Made by a program: the position numbers and the translations under genes
NCBI GenBank assembly: GCA_018332375.1
Contig: BOPV01000001.1
Location: forward strand, 2,108,001-2,172,000
From: Roseiterribacter gracilis
Lineage (GTDB): Bacteria > Pseudomonadota > Alphaproteobacteria > BOG-932 > Roseiterribacteraceae
Direction: 5' to 3'
DNA: 64,000 bases
The notes under the pieces: generated by a model
Database searches by the model: none
What the model saw: only the letters and a program-made list of their open reading frames with translations
What the model was told of the DNA's origin: nothing
In this document: piece by piece, positions 35,415 to 44,447 of the stretch
Layout of the letters: each line of letters starts with the position of its first letter
Position numbering within the stretch: the stretch's first letter is position 1

Positions 35415-36329
35415 ATGAACCGTGTGGTCACGGCGACGTCGCTGATCAAGCGATTTGGCGCACTCGATGCGGTGCGCGACGTCAGTTTCGATGTGCCGCG
35501 CGGCTCGATCTGCGGCGTGCTCGGCCCCAACGGCGCTGGCAAGAGTACGACGTTGCGCATGTTGCTCGGCTTGATCGAACCTACGGCAGGCCGAATCGAA
35601 ATTCTCGGCGCATCCAACGCGCTGGCCGTGCGCGAGCGGATCGGTTTTCTGCCGGAAGAGCGCAGCCTGTATCGACGGATGCAGGCGCGCGAAGCGATTG
35701 CTTACTTCGGTCGCCTCAAAGGATTGCGGGCCGACGTCGCGCGCAAACGCGCGGCCGCTTTGCTCGAAGCAAACGGGCTTGGCGACGCAGCATCCCGTCG
35801 GATCGAGGCGCTCTCGAAAGGCATGGCGCAGAAGGTCCAACTGCTTGCGACCATCGTGCATCAGCCCGACTTGCTGATCCTTGATGAACCCTTCTCCGGC
35901 CTCGACCCGATCAGCCAGGAAGGGCTCGAAGCCCTGCTGCGCGACCTCGCCGGCAACGGCACTACGATCCTCTTCTCGACGCACGTGATGCAGCACGCCG
36001 AGCGGCTCTGCGACCGACTGCTCATGATCGCGCGCGGCCGCAAAATGTTCGAAGGCACACTCGCCGAGGCGCGCGCTACCGTCCCTCGGCGCGTGCGCCT
36101 GCGAACCGTCAGCAGCACCGTGCAGAGCTTGACCGAACTCGCCAGCGTCATGCGCGTAACGCAGGAAGACGAGCCCGATCGCTGGCGGGTCGACCTGCGG
36201 GTCGGCAGCGATCCACAGACGCTGCTCGCTGCCTGTTTCGAGCGCCGTATCGAGCTGCTCGGTTTTGAGGCCGGCGATCCAAGCTTGCACGACGTATTCC
36301 TGCATCTCGCAGGACCGGAGACTGCGTAA
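35415..36329 (+). CDS. ABC-2 exporter ATP-binding protein (NatA-like)
   Basis: About 304 residues. Walker A GPNGAGKS, Q-loop region RIGFLPEERSLY, signature SKGMAQKVQ (variant of LSGGQ) and Walker B LLILDEPFSGLDP, with the H-loop in LFSTHVM. A C-terminal regulatory tail follows. It drives export with the adjacent permease. The ATG at 35415 has GAGG 7 bases upstream; one at 35403 is possible. A TAATG overlap links it to the next gene. Confidence 0.92.
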   Translation: MNRVVTATSLIKRFGALDAVRDVSFDVPRGSICGVLGPNGAGKSTTLRMLLGLIEPTAGRIEILGASNALAVRERIGFLPEERSLYRRMQAREAIAYFGRLKGLRADVARKRAAALLEANGLGDAASRRIEALSKGMAQKVQLLATIVHQPDLLILDEPFSGLDPISQEGLEALLRDLAGNGTTILFSTHVMQHAERLCDRLLMIARGRKMFEGTLAEARATVPRRVRLRTVSSTVQSLTELASVMRVTQEDEPDRWRVDLRVGSDPQTLLAACFERRIELLGFEAGDPSLHDVFLHLAGPETA

Positions 36330-37834
36330 TGAAGCGCGTGCTGATCATCGCCCAACAGGAATTTCGGCAATTTGCGCTGACCAGGGGTTTCTGGATTGCG
36401 CTGCTGATGATGCCGATGCTGGCGCTGGCCGGCGCAACGGTTCCGCTGGTGCTGTCGAAGCAACGGGCGACCGATCCCTACGTCATCGTCGATCAGCAAG
36501 GCGGCTGGGCCGAGATCGTTGAAGCGGGCTTCGAGCGTAGTTGGCAACGCGAGCAGCTACGCGCCTTGGCCGAGTACGCACAGCGCTGGACGGACAGCAC
36601 GCGGATGCCGGCTGCCCTGCCATCGGCTGGCAACAGCGCTGCCGAGCAGCTTGCAGTCGACGCCGCGCTGCGCGAGTTGCAGCCCTATCTCAAAGCCGGG
36701 GCGCCGCGCTTCGAACCACCCCGGCGTACATTTGAGCGGGTCGCACTGCCCGCCGACATCGATGCAAACACCGAGGCCACGCGTATTGGAACCGCGCTCG
36801 GACCCTGGCTGCGCGGTGAGCGACGCATCGAAACAAGTGGAGGACCGCGGCGGCTCGCGGCGGCGATTGTGATTCCGCGGGGATTCAGTGCCGCTCCCGG
36901 CGCGCCTGCGATCCAGATCTGGAATGTCAACGTGACCGACGACCGGATTGCGTCGGCGGTGCGCAGCGCGATCAGCGACGCGCTGCAGGCGCAAGCGTGG
37001 CAGGCGCATGGCATCACGGCGACCGAGGTCAACAACATCCGTGCGATCACGGCGCCGATGCAGAATTTCGATCCGGGAAAATCGGGTGATGAAAAGCGCG
37101 TCTCGATGGCCGACACGCTGGCGCGAATCTTTCTGCCGATCCTGCTCGGATTTTGTCTGTTCCTGTCGATCCAGACCGTGAGCGGCCGATTGCTGACCAG
37201 CACGATCGAGGAGCGATCGAGCAAGTTGCTCGACACGCTGCTGTCGAGCGTCACGCCCAACGAGCTGCTGCTCGGCAAGTTGCTGGGCATGGGCAGTGCC
37301 GGGCTGCTGATGATGACATGCTGGATTGGCGCGCTGATCGTGGCGATCCTGGTCGATCCGTCCTTTGCGCGAGGTGCTGGTGCGATTGCGCTGCAAGCGA
37401 TCGTACATTCGCCGCTGCTTCTGGGCGCCGTGCTCTACTACCTGCTTGGCTTTTCGCTCTACGCGTCGCTGTTTCTCGCCGTCGGCTGCACTGCGCGCTC
37501 GATGCAGGAAGCACAAAGCCTGCTGTTTCCCATCGTCATGGTGACGATGGTGCCGTTCTTCACCGTGCAGCCCGTGCTGCAGGATCCCAACGGCCCGATT
37601 GCGGTCGCGCTGACCTGGATCCCGCTCTACACACCGTATCTGATGATCCTACGCTCGGCGGCGAGCCCGCCACTATTCCAGGTGATCGGTGCGACCTTGC
37701 TCTGCCTGGTCTTCACCGCACTGCTGATCGCGTCGCTGGGTCGGATCTTCCGCTGGTCGTTGATGGGCATCGAAGGTCGTCCCAATTTGCGCCGCATGAT
37801 CGGCGCGGCGCTGCGGCCTGACACAGCACAGTAG
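36329..37834 (+). CDS. ABC-2 exporter permease (NatB-like)
   Basis: A 501-residue membrane protein of the COG1668 type: one N-terminal helix (FWIALLMMPMLALAGATVP), a large extracytoplasmic domain (about residues 40-255), then five to six helices including ILLGFCLFLSIQTVSGRLL, the family signature TIEERSSKLLDTLLSSVTP, and FPIVMVTMVPFF. Start overlaps the ATPase stop. Substrate unknown: the Na+ export of NatAB is the founding case but does not extend reliably. Confidence 0.88.
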   Translation: MKRVLIIAQQEFRQFALTRGFWIALLMMPMLALAGATVPLVLSKQRATDPYVIVDQQGGWAEIVEAGFERSWQREQLRALAEYAQRWTDSTRMPAALPSAGNSAAEQLAVDAALRELQPYLKAGAPRFEPPRRTFERVALPADIDANTEATRIGTALGPWLRGERRIETSGGPRRLAAAIVIPRGFSAAPGAPAIQIWNVNVTDDRIASAVRSAISDALQAQAWQAHGITATEVNNIRAITAPMQNFDPGKSGDEKRVSMADTLARIFLPILLGFCLFLSIQTVSGRLLTSTIEERSSKLLDTLLSSVTPNELLLGKLLGMGSAGLLMMTCWIGALIVAILVDPSFARGAGAIALQAIVHSPLLLGAVLYYLLGFSLYASLFLAVGCTARSMQEAQSLLFPIVMVTMVPFFTVQPVLQDPNGPIAVALTWIPLYTPYLMILRSAASPPLFQVIGATLLCLVFTALLIASLGRIFRWSLMGIEGRPNLRRMIGAALRPDTAQ

Positions 37835-37926
37835 AGCGGGCCGCTCGCTGCCGATTAAACGCTTTGCGCGCTGTCGCCACCGGTAAGTTCGAGTTCGGCA
37901 CCGGCGAGGCCGCGATCGGTTACCGC

Positions 37927-39522
37927 TTAGCGCGACGCGAATTGTCGCCGCAGCTGCTTTTTGTCGATCTTACCGGTCGCACCCAACGGCATCTCGTCGA
38001 CGAACTGCACCGCATCGGGCAGCCACCATTTCGCGACCTTGCCGTCGAACAGCGCCAGGAAGTCGTCCGCACAAGATTCCTTGCCGGCATGCAGCTGCAC
38101 CAACAGCAGCGGACGTTCGCCCCATTTCGGATCCGGCGTTGCGATCACCGCAACGCGCGCTGCATGCGGATGCGAGGCGGCAATGTTTTCGAGCTGCTGC
38201 GAGCTGATCCATTCGCCGCCCGACTTGATCAGGTCTTTGGCGCGATCGGTGATCTGCACGAAACCTTGCGCATCGATCGTCGCGACGTCGCCCGTATCGA
38301 AGAAGCCGTCGTCATCGGTTGCGTCGCGATCGAAGCCGAAATAGCGCCGCGCGACGAACGGGCCGCGCGCTTTCAAATGCCCGACCTGTTCGCCGTCGCG
38401 CGCGACCGCGGCGCCGTCATCATCGGTCAAGGTCAGGTCGACGCCGAACGGCGGCCGCCCCGCTTTGCGCAACTGTTGCGGCTGCGCGTCCGGCGTTGCG
38501 GCGCAGACCGTGCCGACCGGCGACATCTCGGTCATGCCCCAGGCATGAATGCAGCGAATGCCGTGCGCTTCGAAGGCGCGAAAGATCGAGTCCGAACAGG
38601 CAGCACCGCCGACCAACACACGTTGCAGGCTGGCAAGGCGATGCGGCGCCGCGACGGCTGCCTGCAGCAATGCTTGCCACACGGTCGGTACGCCCAGCGC
38701 GTAGGTGACTTGTTCGCGTTCGATGAGGTCGAGCAGCGATTCACCGTCCAGCTTGGGCCCCGGCAAAACCAGCTTCGCGCCCATCATCGGCGCGGCAAAG
38801 GCAATGCCCCAGGCATTGGCGTGATAGAGCGGCACCACCGGCAGCACCACGTCGTTCGCCGATAGATTCAACGCGTCCGGCTGCGCGACGACGAAGGTGT
38901 GCAGCATGTTCGAGCGGTGCGAATAGAGAACGCCTTTGGGCTGCCCCGTCGTGCCCGACGTGTAGCAAAGGCCGCAGGCGCTGTTTTCGTCGAAGCCGCC
39001 CCAGCGGCACGTACCACGCTCGGCCGCGATCAACTCTTCGACGCACAGCGCCTCGTCCAGCGCCGGCATGTTGGCGCGATCGGTCAGCAACACGACGCGT
39101 TCGATCGACGGGCAGGCAGCGCGGATTGCGGGCACGATCGGCGCAAAACAAATATCGGCGAGCAGAAGACGGTTGCCGGCGTCGTTGGCGATCCAGCCGA
39201 TCTGCTCGGGATGCAGCCGCGGATTGAGCGTATGGCACACCGCACCGATGCCCATGATTGCGTACCAGGCTTCGAGATGGCGCGCCGTGTTCCAGGCCAA
39301 GGTCGCAACCCGGTCGCCCGGTGCAATGCCCAAGGTCAGCAGCGCATCGGACAGGCGCCGCGCGCGTCCGTGCAGCTCTTCATAGGTGGTCCGGAGAATC
39401 GGACCTTCGACCGTGCGCGCGACGATCTCGCGTTGCCCGTGCCAGCGCGCCGCGTGATCCAGAATACGATCGACGGTGAGCGTCCAGTCCTGCATCAGGC
39501 CAAGCAACGTCGCGTCCTCCAC
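37927..39522 (-). CDS. AlkK-like medium/long-chain fatty-acid-CoA ligase, GTG start
   Basis: A 531-residue ANL adenylating enzyme. P-loop YTSGTTGQPKGV, A5/A7-type blocks AWGMTEMSPVG and FDTGDVA, and the catalytic Lys near the end in LPLGATGKIDKKQLR. The opening LLGLMQDWTLTVDRIL is characteristic of AlkK-type acyl-CoA synthetases, which favours the GTG at 39522 over the ATG at 39495. Converts fatty acids to acyl-CoA. Lies 83 bases downstream of the isocitrate-lyase-like gene on the same strand. Confidence 0.88.
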   Translation of the reverse strand: MEDATLLGLMQDWTLTVDRILDHAARWHGQREIVARTVEGPILRTTYEELHGRARRLSDALLTLGIAPGDRVATLAWNTARHLEAWYAIMGIGAVCHTLNPRLHPEQIGWIANDAGNRLLLADICFAPIVPAIRAACPSIERVVLLTDRANMPALDEALCVEELIAAERGTCRWGGFDENSACGLCYTSGTTGQPKGVLYSHRSNMLHTFVVAQPDALNLSANDVVLPVVPLYHANAWGIAFAAPMMGAKLVLPGPKLDGESLLDLIEREQVTYALGVPTVWQALLQAAVAAPHRLASLQRVLVGGAACSDSIFRAFEAHGIRCIHAWGMTEMSPVGTVCAATPDAQPQQLRKAGRPPFGVDLTLTDDDGAAVARDGEQVGHLKARGPFVARRYFGFDRDATDDDGFFDTGDVATIDAQGFVQITDRAKDLIKSGGEWISSQQLENIAASHPHAARVAVIATPDPKWGERPLLLVQLHAGKESCADDFLALFDGKVAKWWLPDAVQFVDEMPLGATGKIDKKQLRRQFASR

Positions 39523-39584
39523 GAGCCGGTTCGACTCGTATCATGACGCGTGCGCCGAAAGCGGCCAACGCAGATGATCGACGC

Positions 39585-39600
39585 GGCGGCCGAAGCCGCC
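39585..39600 (-). other. GGCGGC hairpin with UUCG-type loop between two same-strand genes
   Basis: On the minus strand the bases read GGCGGC-TTCG-GCCGCC, a very stable stem with the UUCG tetraloop. It lies between the isocitrate-lyase-like gene and the acyl-CoA ligase. No T-run follows, so attenuation or mRNA stabilisation is as likely as termination. Confidence 0.4.
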
Positions 39601-39605
39601 GGAGG

Positions 39606-40418
39606 CTAGCGCGTGACCAGCGCTTGCAAGGCGGCGTAGTCGAGCGCCCCGCCCAGCACCGTGCGCGGATCGCCGGTTTCGAGGAAGGCGCGCGCCAATT
39701 GCGCTGCGTGACCAAAGGCCGATTCGGAGATCGCCGAACCGGCGCTGAGGCGACGGACGCCCAGCCGTTCCAGCGCCGACGCCGACGGTAGGCCCTGCCA
39801 CGCCAGCACGTTCAACGGCAGGTCGATGCCCGCCACCAGCGCGCTGATTTCATCGGGATTGGAGACGCCGGCCGCAAAGATGCCGTTGGCGCCCGCATCC
39901 TGATAGCGCACGGCGCGACGGATGGTTTCGTCGACGCGGCGGTCTTCCGGCACCAGACGCTTCAAATAAACGTCGGTGCGCGCATTGACGAAGAGCGGCA
40001 CGCCAAGACGTTCGCCCGCGTTGCGCGCCGCTTCGATTTTGCGGCACAGATTTTCGACGTCGCCATGCGCGTCTTCGAGATTGATGCCGACCGCGCCCGC
40101 ATCGATCAGCGACGCAACGCTTTCGCCGACCTGTTTCGCATCTTCGCAATAACCGCCTTCGATATCGACCGACAGCGGCACGCGGGTGACGCGCGCGATG
40201 CTCGACACGGTTTCGTGGAGCAAGCGCATCGGCAGCTTGTCGCCGTCGGCATAGCCGTGCGCCCAGGCGACACCGGCGCTGGTCGTAGCCAGCGCCTTGG
40301 CGCCGACGCTTTCGATCACGCGCGCGCTGCCTGCGTCCCAAACATTGGCCAGCAGCAGAATGCCTTCGCGATGCAGCTGATGAAACAGCTGCGCGCAGGT
40401 CGGCTTCTGCGAACTCAT
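39606..40418 (-). CDS. isocitrate lyase/PEP mutase superfamily enzyme
   Basis: A 270-residue TIM-barrel protein of the ICL/PEPM superfamily. Metal and active-site parts: NVWDAGSARVIE, SVDIEGGYC, VGINLEDAHGD and LFVNARTDVYL. These small members are C-C or P-C bond lyases such as methylisocitrate-lyase-like or oxaloacetate hydrolase types. The classical KKCGH motif of true isocitrate lyase is absent. ATG at 40418 after AAAGGG; an ATG at 40460 would add 14 residues. Confidence 0.85.
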   Translation of the reverse strand: MSSQKPTCAQLFHQLHREGILLLANVWDAGSARVIESVGAKALATTSAGVAWAHGYADGDKLPMRLLHETVSSIARVTRVPLSVDIEGGYCEDAKQVGESVASLIDAGAVGINLEDAHGDVENLCRKIEAARNAGERLGVPLFVNARTDVYLKRLVPEDRRVDETIRRAVRYQDAGANGIFAAGVSNPDEISALVAGIDLPLNVLAWQGLPSASALERLGVRRLSAGSAISESAFGHAAQLARAFLETGDPRTVLGGALDYAALQALVTR

Positions 40419-40473
40419 CGACGGCCCTTTGAGCACAGCGTGATGAAGAACGGGTGCCATCAGACTTACGCCT

Positions 40474-40971
40474 TTACGCCAGGGTCACTTGCTCGTGCGT
40501 CAGCAACCATTGCTTCCGCGCAAGCCCGCCACCATAGCCGGTTAGAGATCCGTTGGATCCGATCACGCGATGGCACGGGACCACAATGTTGATCGGATTG
40601 CTGCCGTTGGCAAAGCCAACTGCACGCGTAGCTGTAGGGCGGCCGATACGTCGTGCCAATGCGGCATAGGTTGTCACCGTACCGCGCCGAATCTTGCGCA
40701 AATTGCGCCAGACCAGTTCCTGAAATGCAGTGCCGTTTGTCGCGACTGCAAGTTTGTCGATCGCGTCAAATGCACCATGGAAGTATGCATGCAACGCGTC
40801 GGTCACGACGGTGACGTTGCGCTCTTGCAGCTGCGGGAATTTTTCCCGCAGCTGCTGTTCCTTCTCGATCCAATCTGCAGCGGCCAAACGATCCGCCTCG
40901 TCGACGACAACGCACAACGCACCAAGCGGTGTTTGCATGCGATCGACAAAGAGGCGGCGTGCGTCAGGCAT
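40474..40971 (-). CDS. ogt: methylated-DNA--protein-cysteine methyltransferase
   Basis: A 165-residue Ogt/MGMT protein. The suicide Cys is in VVPCHRVIGSNGSLTGYGGGL, and the HTH part in TYAALARRIGRPTATRAVGFAN. Repairs O6-alkylguanine and O4-alkylthymine by direct transfer. It overlaps the 3' end of the Ada-AraC-AlkA gene by 8 bases, so the two are an operon. Supplies the MGMT activity the Ada-AlkA fusion lacks. Confidence 0.95.
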   Translation of the reverse strand: MPDARRLFVDRMQTPLGALCVVVDEADRLAAADWIEKEQQLREKFPQLQERNVTVVTDALHAYFHGAFDAIDKLAVATNGTAFQELVWRNLRKIRRGTVTTYAALARRIGRPTATRAVGFANGSNPINIVVPCHRVIGSNGSLTGYGGGLARKQWLLTHEQVTLA

Positions 40972-42451
40972 GCGTCGCCTGCGTTACACCAGGATCGGCT
41001 GCCCACAAATGTTGCGCAGCGTACGCACGCCACGGACGCCACGTTTCGGCACGACGCAGCAGATCCGACGCAGTCGGACGTTCGAGCGTATCGACGCCGG
41101 CGCTGCGCAGCAGGCCAACATCCCCCGCCGGAAACGCATCGGTTTCGGCCAGTGCACGCAGCGCGATGTAGTGTGCGGTCCAATCACCGATGCCGGGGAT
41201 TGAGCTCAACCGTTCGACGGCTTCTTCGATGCTGCCGACGCGGCGGAACAGATTCGGATCGGCGAGCGCGGTTTCGGTCAACGACTTCAGCGTCTCGCGT
41301 TGCGGTGCCGGCAGGCCCAACGCTGCGAGATCGGCGGATGCAACCTGCTCCGGCGTCGGGAAGACGCGCGTCAGACCGTTTGTGCCGTCGCTGGTCGTGC
41401 CGCCCGCCATCGCAACCAGCTTGCTGGCAAGCTGGCGTGCCGCAACGACCGAGACTTGCTGGCCCATCACCGCACGCACTGCGAGTTCGAACCCGTCCCA
41501 CGCACCCGGCGCACGCAGGCCCGGACGCAAGGCGACGAGCTTGGCCAACAGCGGATCGCGGGCAAGATGCTCGCTGATCGTTTCGATGTCGGCGCCGACA
41601 TCGAACACGCGACGAACGCGCGCGACGATCGACGGCAAGGCACGCACGTCGGGGAAGTTGATCTTCACGCGAATGGCGTCATGCGACGGATCGTGCGTGA
41701 CTTCGACCGTACCGGTCTTGCCGTCATGCAGAACCGTGCGGCGATAGCGGTCATGCGTGACCTGCTCGACGCCCTCGATCGCACGATGACCGAGGAAGTC
41801 GAGCATCGACTCCCAGTCATACGGCGGCTGATAGCGCAGGCGCAGCGTGATCCCGTCGCGATCGATTCCGGCCTGTTCCGACGCAGCGCCACGGCGCAAG
41901 GCGCTGGGCGGACGACGGAACAAGGTCTGGAAGGTTTCGTTGAAGCGACGCACGCTGCCGAAGCCGGACGCCAGGGCTACTTCTGCCATCGGCAGGCGCG
42001 TTTCCTGAATCAGCTGTTTGGCGAACAGAACGCGGCGCGTCTGCGCAACCGCGACCGGCGACGCGCCGAGATGCTGCTGGAACAGGCGGCGCAACTGACG
42101 CTCGCCAAGTCCGAGACGCGCAGCCAAGGCTTCGACACCGTTCTCATCGCCGTCGAGCGCGCCGTCGGCGATCAACGCCAACGCACGCGACACTGAATTT
42201 GACGTGCCGCGCCACGAAGCGAGGTCGGGCGCCGTTTCTGGACGGCACCGCAAGCACGGGCGGAAGCCCGCTGCCTGCGCTGCAGTGGCGCTACCGTGGA
42301 ACGTGCAGTTCTCGAGTTTGGGCGTGCGCGCCGGGCAAACCGGACGGCAGTAAATCCCGGTCGAGGTCACACCAACAAAAAGCCGACCGTCGAACCGCAC
42401 GTCGCGGCTCTGAATTACGCGGTAGCACGCATCACGGTCGAGCAGGTCCAT
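40964..42451 (-). CDS. Ada-AraC-AlkA fusion: methyl-sensing regulator joined to 3-methyladenine glycosylase II
   Basis: About 495 residues. Residues 1-85 are the Ada zinc/methyl-acceptor domain (CRPVC, CLRC); 90-195 an AraC-type helix-turn-helix (ALAARLGLGERQLRRLF, MAEVALASGFGSVRRFNETF); 205-285 the AlkA N-terminal domain; the rest the HhH-GPD glycosylase (VMGQQVSVVAARQLA, LSSIPGIGDWTAHYIALRAL with the following catalytic Asp in AFPAGDVG). It can therefore sense methyl phosphotriesters, activate promoters and excise N-alkyl purines. The start is probably ATG 42451; ATG 42475 would add 8 residues. Confidence 0.93.
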   Translation of the reverse strand: MDLLDRDACYRVIQSRDVRFDGRLFVGVTSTGIYCRPVCPARTPKLENCTFHGSATAAQAAGFRPCLRCRPETAPDLASWRGTSNSVSRALALIADGALDGDENGVEALAARLGLGERQLRRLFQQHLGASPVAVAQTRRVLFAKQLIQETRLPMAEVALASGFGSVRRFNETFQTLFRRPPSALRRGAASEQAGIDRDGITLRLRYQPPYDWESMLDFLGHRAIEGVEQVTHDRYRRTVLHDGKTGTVEVTHDPSHDAIRVKINFPDVRALPSIVARVRRVFDVGADIETISEHLARDPLLAKLVALRPGLRAPGAWDGFELAVRAVMGQQVSVVAARQLASKLVAMAGGTTSDGTNGLTRVFPTPEQVASADLAALGLPAPQRETLKSLTETALADPNLFRRVGSIEEAVERLSSIPGIGDWTAHYIALRALAETDAFPAGDVGLLRSAGVDTLERPTASDLLRRAETWRPWRAYAAQHLWAADPGVTQATHA

Positions 42452-42775
42452 AGGCGGGAGTTCGCATGTTTGCATAAGATGTGCTCGCGACTTTCGGACG
42501 TGGACAAAATTTCAAATACCGACAGGTACGGACTAGCGCGCGGCACGGATGTGGCTAAATATGCACACCAACACCTGCGCACGTGGGCAGGGGTAAGTTG
42601 GACTTCCCGCTGCGACCGCCCGGTCTCTGTCGGATCAAAGGTGCCGCCGAAGCCGGCGACCTAGGAATCGAGAAGTCCTGATCCCGCCCATAAGCTGACC
42701 TTTTGGCGCTTTGGTGCTCCGAGGTGTAATAAAGCGGACCTATTGGGCGGATCGCTCCGCGTTAGAATGGTTCTA
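42452..42775. promoter_or_regulatory. 324-base divergent intergenic region, ada-alkA / LysR, with palindromic operator
   Basis: No gene is visible. It must contain the promoter for the ada-alkA-ogt operon leftward and for the LysR gene rightward. The clearest element is a perfect dyad TTAGAA-TGG-TTCTAA at 42762-42776, whose last base is the A of the LysR ATG. LysR-type sites typically show a T-N11-A dyad, which this contains, so autoregulation by start-site blocking is suggested. TAATAA near 42727 could be a -10-like box. Confidence 0.5.
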
Positions 42776-43678
42776 ATGCGCCTCAAACTTCCGGCACTCT
42801 CCTCCCTCCGCGCTTTCGAGGCGGCTTCACGCGCGATGAACTTCACGCGCGCGGCGGATGAGCTCGGCATGACGCAAGCGGCGGTCAGCTGGCAGATCCG
42901 GCAGTTGGAAGAGAGACTCGGTGTTCGGTTGTTTGCGCGCGACGGGTCGCGCTTGGCGCTGACCGCCTCGGGCGAGCGGTTGGCGCAACGGACGCAGCGC
43001 GCATTCGAGCTTCTCTACGAAGGTCTGCAGGAACTCGAAGCAGGTTCGACCTTGCGTATTACGGCGACGCAGACCTTGGCCGACTGGCTGGTCAAACGCC
43101 TGCCAAGGTTCCGGGACCAGCACCCGACAGTTGCCATCTCGCTCGAATCGACGCCGGAATTGCGCGACCTGCGCGGCGCCGATGCAGCCGACCTTGCTTT
43201 GCGCGGTGGACGCGGTGGCTGGGCTGGCGTCGATGCGTTCAAATTAATCCCGCAACTGCAGACGCCGATGTTGTCGCCAAGCCTGCTGGCACGCATCGGG
43301 CCGTTGAAAGAGCCGCGCGACCTGCTCAACTACGAACTCTTCCGCAACGAAGAAATGTGGGTGCTGTGGTTCCGCGATGCCGGCATGGCCGGCTGCAAGC
43401 CGCGCTACGCCGCAACCGATTATCTGACCATGTCACATCTCGCGACCTCGGCGATGGCGGGCCAGGGCGTTGCGTTGCTGAATCCGATCCTGTTCCGCCA
43501 GGAGCTCGAAGACGGACGGCTGATCCAGCCGTTCGATCTGACGATCGAGGCCGACAACGGATATTGGTTCGTGCACGCGCCCGAGCGCCGCAACGATCCC
43601 GCGATCGTCGCGCTGCGTGCCTTTCTCGAAGCCGAGATCGCCCAGGCGACCAATCGCTCCTCGGCCGCCGCGGCCTAA
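42776..43678 (+). CDS. LysR-type regulator (GcvA-like)
   Basis: A 300-residue LTTR. The helix-turn-helix is in LSSLRAFEAASRAMNFTRAADELGMTQAAVS, a classic start for the GcvA/AmpR branch. The substrate domain follows from about residue 90 (LRITATQTLADWLVKRLP). ATG 42776 chosen; earlier starts at 42743 and 42767 add odd residues. Divergent from ada-alkA and upstream of small membrane-protein genes. Confidence 0.92.
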   Translation: MRLKLPALSSLRAFEAASRAMNFTRAADELGMTQAAVSWQIRQLEERLGVRLFARDGSRLALTASGERLAQRTQRAFELLYEGLQELEAGSTLRITATQTLADWLVKRLPRFRDQHPTVAISLESTPELRDLRGADAADLALRGGRGGWAGVDAFKLIPQLQTPMLSPSLLARIGPLKEPRDLLNYELFRNEEMWVLWFRDAGMAGCKPRYAATDYLTMSHLATSAMAGQGVALLNPILFRQELEDGRLIQPFDLTIEADNGYWFVHAPERRNDPAIVALRAFLEAEIAQATNRSSAAAA

Positions 43679-43746
43679 GCAGTCGCTCACACGACAGGCG
43701 CGTGCGCCTGCGCTACACTCGACGGTGCAACCGCCGGGAGCTGTCG

Positions 43747-43884
43747 ATGGCCACCTTGTCTGCGCTGATCTTTGTCTGGATCACGTCGCTGGTTACCTTC
43801 ACGATCTTTCTTGGCCCGCTGCTCATTCTGGCGCTGATCATCTATCTGATCGTTCGCAGCAAGCGCCAATCTCAATCGCACTGA
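43747..43884 (+). CDS. small single-pass membrane protein
   Basis: A 45-residue protein consisting of two close hydrophobic stretches (ALIFVWITSLVTFTIFLGPLLILALIIYLIV) and a basic tail RSKRQSQSH. GGGAG lies ahead of the ATG. It starts 69 bases after the LysR stop and is followed 12 bases later by another small membrane gene. Function unknown. Confidence 0.55.
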   Translation: MATLSALIFVWITSLVTFTIFLGPLLILALIIYLIVRSKRQSQSH

Positions 43885-43895
43885 CGGGCAACATC

Positions 43896-44069
43896 ATGGG
43901 CACGCTTGGTTGGATCGTTCTCGTCCTGGTGGTCGTTTTCGCCATCGCCTATTTCAGCATGCGCGAGCCGCCGCGCTACACGACCGCGCGCACCTATCAA
44001 AAGGACGGCGGCATGCTGCATCGCGGACCGGCGCCGGCGGAAAAATCTGACGAGGAGAAGCCGACATGA
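43896..44069 (+). CDS. small membrane-anchored protein
   Basis: A 57-residue protein: N-terminal helix GTLGWIVLVLVVVFAIAYFSM followed by a polar tail ending in EEKPT. The stop overlaps the next ATG (ATGA), which strongly supports it as a real coding unit. Function unknown; likely co-expressed with the VOC protein. Confidence 0.6.
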   Translation: MGTLGWIVLVLVVVFAIAYFSMREPPRYTTARTYQKDGGMLHRGPAPAEKSDEEKPT

Positions 44070-44446
44070 TCGATCATCTCGGCATTCCGGTGACCGACTA
44101 TGCCCGCTCGCTCGCTTTTTATAAGGCGGCGCTGGCGCCGCTTGGCGTGACGCTGCTGATGGACGTGCCGGCCGAATATACCGAGGCGAAACAGCCCGCC
44201 GCTGGCTTCGGCAAAGACAAACCGTTCTTCTGGTTTGGGCCAGAGAAACAGGTCGTGGGCCACGCCCATGTCGCCTTCATCGCGGCGTCACGCGCCGAGG
44301 TCGATGCGTTCTACAAGGCCGCGATCGCAGCCGGGGGACGCGACAACGGTCCGCCGGGTCCGCGCCCGCACTATGCGGAAAATTATTACGGCGCCTTCGT
44401 GCGCGATCCGGACGGGCACAATATCGAAGCGGTGCATCGCGGCTAA
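44066..44446 (+). CDS. VOC family (glyoxalase/bleomycin-resistance fold) protein
   Basis: A 126-residue VOC protein: MIDHLGIPVTDYARSLAFYKAAL at the start, GHAHVAFIAASRAEVDAFYKAA in the middle and YYGAFVRDPDGHNIEAVHRG at the end, supplying the His and Glu metal ligands of the fold. Could be a lyase, dioxygenase or antibiotic-binding protein. Convergent with the PDZ operon, only 1 base from its last stop. Confidence 0.9.
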   Translation: MIDHLGIPVTDYARSLAFYKAALAPLGVTLLMDVPAEYTEAKQPAAGFGKDKPFFWFGPEKQVVGHAHVAFIAASRAEVDAFYKAAIAAGGRDNGPPGPRPHYAENYYGAFVRDPDGHNIEAVHRG

Positions 44447-44447
44447 A

